Source of the DNA: Alphaproteobacteria bacterium
GTDB lineage: Bacteria; Pseudomonadota; Alphaproteobacteria; BNTO01
DNA: 6,060 nt
NCBI GenBank assembly: GCA_025996655.1
Contig: BNTO01000065.1
Coordinates: 1 to 6,060, forward strand
Direction: 5' to 3'
The position numbers were made by a program, and so were the translations under genes. Under the pieces are notes generated by a model. That model searched no databases and was not told the origin of the DNA. It saw only the letters and a list, made by a program, of their open reading frames with translations. Numbering within the stretch: the first letter of the stretch is position 1; every line of letters starts with the position of its first letter. Positions 1 to 4,102 of the stretch are shown in pieces.

Positions 1-67
1 CATTAAAGGGAAGAGTCCGGGCTGTTTCAAAGTATTTTAAAACGTTAGAAGAGGCTGTGAAGGTAAG

Positions 68-367
68 TTGTTACAATATATCGGAGGAGATCGCAAAGAT
101 GCAATATTTTCAGGCCGCTTAGCTATACATTATTCTGCGAATGGGAATACAGCTTTTATAGAAGGGAAGGACGCTAAAAATAGGATGTTTACGGTACAGC
201 TTGAAAAGCTTAAGGCTGAGCATGTTGAAAAACTGAAAAGATTGGGTTTCCCCAAAAAAGAGGATTTTGATTCAAGTGAAAAGTACGCAGCAACAGTAAG
301 AGGGATATGGTTTCTGAATGATTTTTTTATTTTATTTCCCCGTAAAATATTTTGCTCAAGTATGTAA
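68..367 (+). pseudogene. 5' fragment of a broken coding region, function unknown
   Basis: An open frame of 99 codons starts at a TTG, with GAAGG (59-63) four bases upstream. It encodes a hydrophilic Lys/Glu-rich segment, then switches to apparent nonsense (FILFPRKIFCSSM) after a T7 run at 322-328. Reading one T fewer joins it to the next frame and gives a smoother continuation (NDFLFYFPVKYFAQV). I therefore read it as the front part of the same decayed gene as the two following entries, not as a separate 99-residue protein. A second frame is open from the left edge to a TAG at 120-122, so the gene may begin outside the window or overlap an upstream gene. I recognise no family here. It could also be an intact short gene or a sequencing-indel artefact. 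Confidence 0.4.
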
Positions 368-806
368 TCCTATTAGCTTCGATCAAAAATTACCTTCTGA
401 AGTATACGAAGAATTGAACTCTGAATACAAAAAAGCGTTTGACCCTTCCCTTCAAAAATCCATTGCCGAAACAAATAGAAAATATTACGCTTTAAGCGTT
501 AGGTAGGCAGAAAATGTTGTTGGCCTTCTTTGGGAAGAAGGTCCTAAACCCGTGAGTATATATGTTCATCACAATTTCTCTGGTTGTGGCTTTGCAACTC
601 GAGCCTTTATTACAATGGCAAAAGTTAGAGCCATGGTCCCCTTTAAAAAATGAATTTTCTGTTGAAGTTATCGTTAATAATCTTGCTTCCAGGAATGCTA
701 TCGCTCATGCAATTGAAAGAGGAAAATTAACAGCAATACTCGCGGATTGTGGTTACAGAAAAATACTGGGACAAGCTCGAAATGTGCCTTTGGCGGTGAT
801 TAGGGG
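318..806 (+). pseudogene. GNAT-family N-acetyltransferase remnant (frameshifted, internal stop)
   Basis: Read in frame from about 330 through a TAG at 504-506, the translation continues as AENVVGLLWEEGPKPVSIYV, then HHNFSGCGFATRAF, then a helix-like KVRAMVPFK. After a one-base shift at an A6 run (645-650) it goes on as NEFSVEVIVNNLASRNAIAH. This order matches the RimJ/RimL-type GNAT fold: the beta strand 'xxxGll', the acetyl-CoA loop (rGxGyAteA, here SGCGFATRA) and the later strand with 'v...N.aSrnai'. Known members transfer acetyl from acetyl-CoA to protein N-termini or small amines; no substrate can be inferred here. The TAG and the frame change would each abolish the product, so this is probably a pseudogene. 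Local composition is more AT-rich than the tgt and uvrA regions. The family call rests on motif recognition only. Confidence 0.55.
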
Positions 807-1055
807 GTGTCCCATAACGATTTTGATGATGAAAATAGTAGCCCTGATATTTCGGAGCTTTTTGCTAAAGAGCTAGAAACGGATTATTACGGCAGTTTTG
901 CTGATTTTCAGAAGATGAGAAAAGAGCTTTTTCTCAAGAACAACAAAATCTCCACAAGGCCAACAGTAGACATGAAACATGACATCCTTAACTATATAAA
1001 ACACATCCAATGGGCACCCTCCATGCTTATGGTCCTCAAATGGGCTGGAGTATAG
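807..1055 (+). pseudogene. 3' fragment of the broken GNAT-containing coding region
   Basis: An 82-codon frame begins at a GTG that is part of the G5 run at 803-807. The preceding frame (ending NVPLAVIRG) joins it smoothly if one more G is assumed, giving VIRGVSHNDFDDENSSPD. The segment is acidic at first, then Lys-rich and apparently helical (FADFQKMRKELFLKNN), and stops at TAG 1053-1055, 47 bases from the convergent gmk stop. No start-specific ribosome binding site precedes the GTG, which supports reading it as the C-terminal part of the broken gene rather than as a gene of its own. I recognise no domain in it. Confidence 0.4.
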
Positions 1056-1102
1056 AGAGAAATGGATAGCTGTTAGGTGTTGGCCCTACGTCCTTAAAGG
1101 GC

Positions 1103-1684
1103 TTAGCAGCGTTTTCTTTCATTTTTGATAATTTTGACAACTTTTCTAACACATACGTTGAGATCATCGTTAAGAACAACATGATCGTAATCTGCTGCAT
1201 TTGTCATTTCCTCTTGAGCCAAAGCCAGCCGTCGTTCTATTTCCTCGTTTGAATCTTGCGCGCGCGTTATAAGGCGGAGTCTTAATTTTTCCAAAGAGGG
1301 AGGAAGCAAAAAAATAGAAACAACGCTTGGTCCAAAGTGTTCTTTAAGGTGCTTCATGCCAGTCCATTCAATGATGCAAAGCGTATCGAGCCCTCGTTCC
1401 CTACTTTCAAGTAACGTGTCTTTGGGCGTTCCGCGTCTGAATCCATAAATTTCAACAAACTCTATCAAATTGCCTTTTTTAATATTGTCGTCAAACTCGT
1501 CTTCTGACACAAAAATATAGTCAACCCCATGGATTTCCAAGGGTCTTGGTGGGCGCGTATTGAGAGAAACAGAGCGAACAATGCCCGGAATTTTTCGCAA
1601 GACCTTGGTTGCGACGGTCGTCTTCCCCGTTCCAGAAGGCGCCGAAAGAGCGATAATCATGCCTTTATAAGGAGGGGAATCCAT
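1103..1684 (-). CDS. gmk: Guanylate kinase, divergent GMP site
   Basis: Cytosolic enzyme of purine nucleotide synthesis; the family phosphorylates (d)GMP to (d)GDP with ATP. Counting from the ATG at 1684 (193 aa, normal length) the P-loop SAPSGTGKTT holds K21. The GMP region SVSLNTRPPRPLE keeps S40, R44 and R47, followed by Y56 (VDY) and E75. The lid and C-terminal marks LLPPS, RAQDS, RR and YDHVVLNDD are present. Several usually invariant positions differ: STTR is SLNTR, PRPGE is PRPLE, GNRYGT is GFRRGT (Tyr to Arg84) and DIDWQG is IIEWTG (two Asp to I104 and E106). The start is uncertain. A TTG at 1699 would overlap its own AAAGGAAG, an ATG at 1660 gives the minimal domain, and an ATG at 1712 is joined only if the A7 run (1688-1694) loses one base. 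The gene lies downstream of tgt, separated by a MITE. Family assignment is firm; activity is less sure. Confidence 0.9.
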   Translation of the reverse strand: MDSPPYKGMIIALSAPSGTGKTTVATKVLRKIPGIVRSVSLNTRPPRPLEIHGVDYIFVSEDEFDDNIKKGNLIEFVEIYGFRRGTPKDTLLESRERGLDTLCIIEWTGMKHLKEHFGPSVVSIFLLPPSLEKLRLRLITRAQDSNEEIERRLALAQEEMTNAADYDHVVLNDDLNVCVRKVVKIIKNERKRC

Positions 1685-1713
1685 GCGTTTTTTTAACAAC
1701 TTCCTTTGCCATA

Positions 1714-1742
1714 ATTATACTCATTTTCTAAGAACCTGTCTT
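1714..1742 (-). promoter_or_regulatory. Possible hybrid promoter for gmk formed with the MITE end
   Basis: On the minus strand TATAAT (1714-1719) lies exactly 17 bp downstream of AAGACA (1737-1742), which shares GACA with the -35 consensus. The -35 part is inside the MITE terminal repeat; the -10 part is chromosomal. Predicted transcripts would start just ahead of the AAAGGAAG that precedes gmk. Without the insertion the base string at the -35 position (about AGGATA) is a poorer match. The consensus match is visible; activity is inferred. Confidence 0.4.
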
Positions 1743-1747
1743 CACAA
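1732..1747 (+). repeat. MITE terminal inverted repeat, gmk-proximal end
   Basis: The sequence is GAACCTGTCTTCACAA, complementary base for base to 1884-1899. The TAA at 1729-1731 is the left copy of the target duplication. If seven flanking bases are counted too, the repeat grows to 23 bp with one mismatch, because the target site itself is symmetric. Confidence 0.85.
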
Positions 1748-1883
1748 GTTCGCAAGCCTTCGTAAAAGGGATACAGATGCAGTCGATTTAGGGCAATTTC
1801 TAAAATTTATGCAAGCCGTCTAAAGCCCTTGAGTTATCCAAAAATCATCTCAAAACTTCAGCGTTTCTGCCGAGTTTTTCCTT

Positions 1884-1899
1884 TTGTGAAGACAGGTTC
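1884..1899 (-). repeat. MITE terminal inverted repeat, tgt-proximal end
   Basis: The sequence is TTGTGAAGACAGGTTC, the exact reverse complement of 1732-1747, followed by the right TAA target copy at 1900-1902. Confidence 0.85.
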
Positions 1900-1916
1900 T
1901 AAGAAATTATCCTTCC

Positions 1917-3149
1917 TTAGGCATACCCCAACCATTTTTCTCGAACTTGGGCGAGCGTACCCGCCGGAATCGCTTGACGAATATCGGCCATGAGGGCGTT
2001 CATAAAATAAACATTATGCCGCGCGATTAAGATGGGCCCCAGCATCTCCTTGTTTTTAAGAAGATGGTGCACATAGCCACGGCTGTAGTGTTGACACGTC
2101 ACACAAGCGCAGTCCTCCTCAATCGCTGTTGCGTCCCCGCAAAAAATGCTGTTGTGTAAAGGGATATGCTCGCGCTGGGAGGCCGCACCAACGCAGCGAG
2201 CGCGCTCCTTTGCTTTTACGAGAGCCCCGCCATGGCGCGCGATACGCGTGGGGTGGACGCAATCAAACGTATCTATCCCTAAGGCGACGCCGTGAAAAAT
2301 ATCGTCAATACGCCCAATGCCCAAAAGATGGACAGGGCGATCATTACGCAAAAGGCCGCGTGTCAAGCCAACAACCTCTTGCATTTGCGTTTTGTTTTCG
2401 CCAAGCGAACCGCCAATGGCGTGCCCGAAAAAATCCTCTTGATTCACAAAATCGCAACTTTCGCGGCGCAAATCCTCATAAACGCCTCCCTGAACAACAC
2501 CATAAAGCGCCTGGGGATGCTGAGGGGGCTGATTTCCCGCCGGTTCCTTTTCCAATTTTTTGAAATGCGTCAAGCTGCGTTTTTCCCAACGATGACTGCG
2601 GCGCAGCGCTTCTTCGGTGTAGGCGCGCTCGACATGATAAGGCGTACATTCATCAAAAGCGACAATAAGATCCGCCCCTATTTTTCTTTGAATGTCTGTG
2701 GAACGTTCGGGCGTTAAAAAAATCTTTTCGCCGGTGTGACACGCGCGAAATTCTGCGCCTTCTTCGTGAATTTTCACATGGGACTTTGCGCCTGGAAAGC
2801 GCCGCGTTCCCTTAATTTCCTCAGAAACCGACCCATAGCCCATACTAAAAATTTGGTATCCCCCAGAATCGGTTAGTGTTGGGCCGCCCCAGCCCGCCAT
2901 TTTGGCCAGCCCGCCTAAATTTTGAACAATGTCGGGCCCCGGCGAAAGAAGGAGATGAAACGTATTGGCCAAAATGATTTGTGTCTGCGCAAGACGCATT
3001 TCCTCCATGGTGAGACCTTTGATGGCCCCTTTTGTGGCACAAAAAATAAAAGCGGGCGTTTCCAAAGCGCCGTGCGGCGTCACAAGCGTTCCCACGCGTG
3101 GTGCGCCGCCCCCTTGCTCAAACGTGGAAAACGAAAAAGAAAAAGCCAA
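1917..3149 (-). CDS. tgt: tRNA-guanine transglycosylase (queuine/preQ1 inserting), chlamydia-like type
   Basis: Exchanges guanine-34 in GUN-anticodon tRNAs for a 7-deazaguanine base. Length is 410 aa, about 25-35 longer than common bacterial Tgt. Visible marks are the LTDSGG loop with catalytic D94, FDECTP (D166, C168), VVQGG (Q220), the nucleophile D296 in GIDTFDCVHPTR, and zinc ligands C347, C349, C352 and H378, whose spacing matches the Zymomonas enzyme exactly. An extra segment (about 103-126, GYGSVSEEIKG onward) and the loop AIGGSLGE (245-251) resemble what I recall of chlamydial Tgt. G250 replaces the usual bacterial Val in GGLAVGE. The start is TTG with GAAGG (3157-3161) seven bases upstream; no better start lies between. 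Promoter and hairpin lie in the leader. GGAAGGAT directly after the stop suggests former coupling to gmk. Confidence 0.95.
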   Translation of the reverse strand: MAFSFSFSTFEQGGGAPRVGTLVTPHGALETPAFIFCATKGAIKGLTMEEMRLAQTQIILANTFHLLLSPGPDIVQNLGGLAKMAGWGGPTLTDSGGYQIFSMGYGSVSEEIKGTRRFPGAKSHVKIHEEGAEFRACHTGEKIFLTPERSTDIQRKIGADLIVAFDECTPYHVERAYTEEALRRSHRWEKRSLTHFKKLEKEPAGNQPPQHPQALYGVVQGGVYEDLRRESCDFVNQEDFFGHAIGGSLGENKTQMQEVVGLTRGLLRNDRPVHLLGIGRIDDIFHGVALGIDTFDCVHPTRIARHGGALVKAKERARCVGAASQREHIPLHNSIFCGDATAIEEDCACVTCQHYSRGYVHHLLKNKEMLGPILIARHNVYFMNALMADIRQAIPAGTLAQVREKWLGYA

Positions 3150-3161
3150 GTTTACGCCTTC

Positions 3162-3185
3162 AAAAAAACGGCGCGCCCCTCGCGC
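3162..3185 (-). terminator. Terminator-like hairpin in the tgt leader (candidate attenuator)
   Basis: On the minus strand GCGCG, loop AGGGG, CGCGC is followed after two bases by seven T. The stem is all G/C but only 5 bp long. The T-run ends immediately before the GAAGG ribosome binding site of tgt, so no promoter fits between hairpin and gene. Transcripts of tgt must cross it, which points to attenuation rather than to ending the upstream gene. The fold is inferred by eye. Confidence 0.45.
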
Positions 3186-3217
3186 TAGGCCCGAAAACTT
3201 GACTCCACGCTACAAAA

Positions 3218-3247
3218 AATATAACCGTCTTTCAATGCGGCTGTTAA
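3218..3247 (-). promoter_or_regulatory. Likely sigma70-type promoter of tgt
   Basis: On the minus strand TTAACA (3242-3247, five of six consensus bases) is followed by an 18-bp spacer and TATATT (3218-3223, five of six). A start about seven bases downstream would give a leader of roughly 60 nt that contains the GC-rich hairpin and the GAAGG site. Confidence 0.45.
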
Positions 3248-3296
3248 AAAGGAGGAAACCCTTCAAATTTTCGCCTAAGATTCCTTACAAATTCTC

Positions 3297-3341
3297 TACA
3301 ACAAAAGTGCTCCCCCTCTCAAAAGCGCAACTTCTGTTGTA
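3297..3341 (-). other. Long imperfect hairpin between the exported-protein gene and tgt
   Basis: Arms TACAACAAAAGTGC and GCAACTTCTGTTGTA pair with one mismatch and one bulge around a loop of about 16 bases. It lies 27 bases downstream of the stop of the exported-protein gene. There is no T-run after it on the minus strand, so a rho-independent terminator is doubtful; an mRNA 3'-end stabiliser or part of a longer leader are alternatives. Confidence 0.4.
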
Positions 3342-3367
3342 AAACTTTTCGAACAATTCAGTGTCTA

Positions 3368-3868
3368 TTAACCGATTTTTTGCAAAAGACAGCCTCTGTC
3401 AACAACGTATCTTTCCTCAAGAGACTCACACACCTGAAACAACGCTTCGAAGGAGCAAGGATAAGTGAGTCTCTCGCTTTGAGGGGTAAACTGCACAGCA
3501 GGGTCGAAAACATCAGCTAACAGACATTCTATAAAATGAGAAAGGGTTTTGCATTGTTCAACTTCAAGATTGACTGAATAAAGAGTCATTCTCTGATCGG
3601 GATCCATGTTTTTTGCCACTTGGCGAATTTGGTTCCAATCCGATGCATCAACACGATATTTGTCTTGCACAATACCGAGTAGGTCCTCTCCAAAACTTTT
3701 GAGCTTAGGGACGTACGGCTCTAGAGCTTCTCTTTGAAAACCATGGGCATGAGTCTCTTGAAGGGCTTGGATTCCTGCTTCTCTACTCGCCTTGGATCCG
3801 TAACTTAAATGAACACAAAAAAGCGCAGAACAAAAACAAAAGAAGAGTTTCTTAAAACAAAAAAACAT
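3368..3868 (-). CDS. Small exported protein of unknown function
   Basis: This 166-residue protein belongs to no family I recognise. Residues 1-24 form a typical Sec signal peptide: two Lys early (6-7), a Phe/Cys-rich hydrophobic core and a likely cut near SYG24/S25. There is no lipobox Cys at the right place. The mature part (about 140 residues) looks helical and mixed-charge, with five Cys (EQC, IEC, YPC, QVC, RGC) in its C-terminal half, an odd number for simple pairing. The ATG at 3868 has AGGTGG (3873-3878) four bases upstream, a strong start. It is divergent from uvrA and about 220 bp upstream of tgt, with its own AT-rich promoter region, so it is probably a single-gene unit. A periplasmic or secreted role is inferred from the signal peptide only. 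An effector role in an intracellular bacterium is possible but unsupported. Confidence 0.75.
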   Translation of the reverse strand: MFFCFKKLFFCFCSALFCVHLSYGSKASREAGIQALQETHAHGFQREALEPYVPKLKSFGEDLLGIVQDKYRVDASDWNQIRQVAKNMDPDQRMTLYSVNLEVEQCKTLSHFIECLLADVFDPAVQFTPQSERLTYPCSFEALFQVCESLEERYVVDRGCLLQKIG

Positions 3869-3896
3869 TTTTCCACCTATAAAAACAACACTATAT

Positions 3897-3902
3897 ATTA
3901 TA
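3897..3902 (-). promoter_or_regulatory. -10 element for the exported-protein gene
   Basis: A perfect TATAAT reads toward the gene, placing the likely transcript start about 20 bases before the ATG and just ahead of the AGGTGG site. No convincing -35 hexamer is seen at 15-19 bp. The whole tract is very AT-rich, so chance matches are easy. Confidence 0.35.
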
Positions 3903-4064
3903 TAAACAAATAAAAATTAATAATTTTCTAATTGGATATTTTATTTTCAGGAATAAAACAGTTATTGTTTTAATAAAATGTTTGCTTAGGCGGCCGAAGT
4001 TCGTTTCTTAAGTATTGGCAGATTAATGAGCTTCTTTTCCTTTTCTTTCCGCTCCAAAATTCTG

Positions 4065-4070
4065 TATAAT
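4065..4070 (+). promoter_or_regulatory. -10 element for uvrA
   Basis: A perfect TATAAT lies 32 bases upstream of the uvrA ATG, giving a leader of about 25 nt. The -35 region at 17 bp (TTTCTT) is poor, so the promoter would be weak or factor-assisted. Confidence 0.4.
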
Positions 4071-4102
4071 AGCGTGTCGGCCGAGGATAACTACGAACAA
4101 AG

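Larger units (their letters stand above)
1732..1899. mobile_element. 168-bp MITE-like non-autonomous element
   Basis: The element is bounded by perfect 16-bp inverted repeats, GAACCTGTCTTCACAA and its complement, and flanked on both sides by TAA, a 3-bp target duplication. The interior carries no open frame of note and no transposase, so mobilisation would need a transposase elsewhere. Removing the element and one TAA restores TTTC-TAA-GAAA, a symmetric site. A TNA duplication and ends starting GA-CCT are known for the IS1031 group of the IS5 family, so that group is the likeliest source, although I cannot confirm it. It sits 13 bp downstream of the tgt stop and within 50 bp of the gmk start. 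Confidence 0.8.
3869..4102. other. Divergent intergenic region between the exported-protein gene and uvrA
   Basis: The left part (about 3880-3980) is almost pure A/T and carries the promoter of the minus-strand gene. The right part is pyrimidine-rich on the plus strand (CTTCTTTTCC repeats near 4030-4050) and carries the uvrA -10. No coding frame fits here, and I found no LexA box of the alphaproteobacterial GTTC/GAAC-N7 kind. Confidence 0.6.

Noticed and set aside
3..122. Open frame from the left edge to TAG at 120-122, about 39 codons
   Set aside because: Too short and without a recognisable motif; it may be the tail of an upstream gene or part of the broken gene, but nothing decides this.
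522..544. Perfect 7-bp hairpin CCTTCTT-TGGG-AAGAAGG
   Set aside because: It lies inside the GNAT-like reading frame, coding for LLWEEG, and has no T-run after it; probably a by-product of coding sequence.
1083..1102. GCCCT/AGGGC stem between the convergent broken gene and gmk
   Set aside because: Only 5 bp with a 10-base loop and no T-run on either strand; too weak to call a terminator.
2129..2717. Plus-strand open frames opposite tgt
   Set aside because: They are antisense to a clear Tgt sequence with full motif set, in GC-richer DNA where spurious frames are expected.
3186..3297. preQ1 riboswitch ahead of tgt
   Set aside because: The leader lacks the short GGUU-type stem with the A-rich tail of preQ1-I and does not resemble preQ1-II; only a generic attenuator can be suggested.
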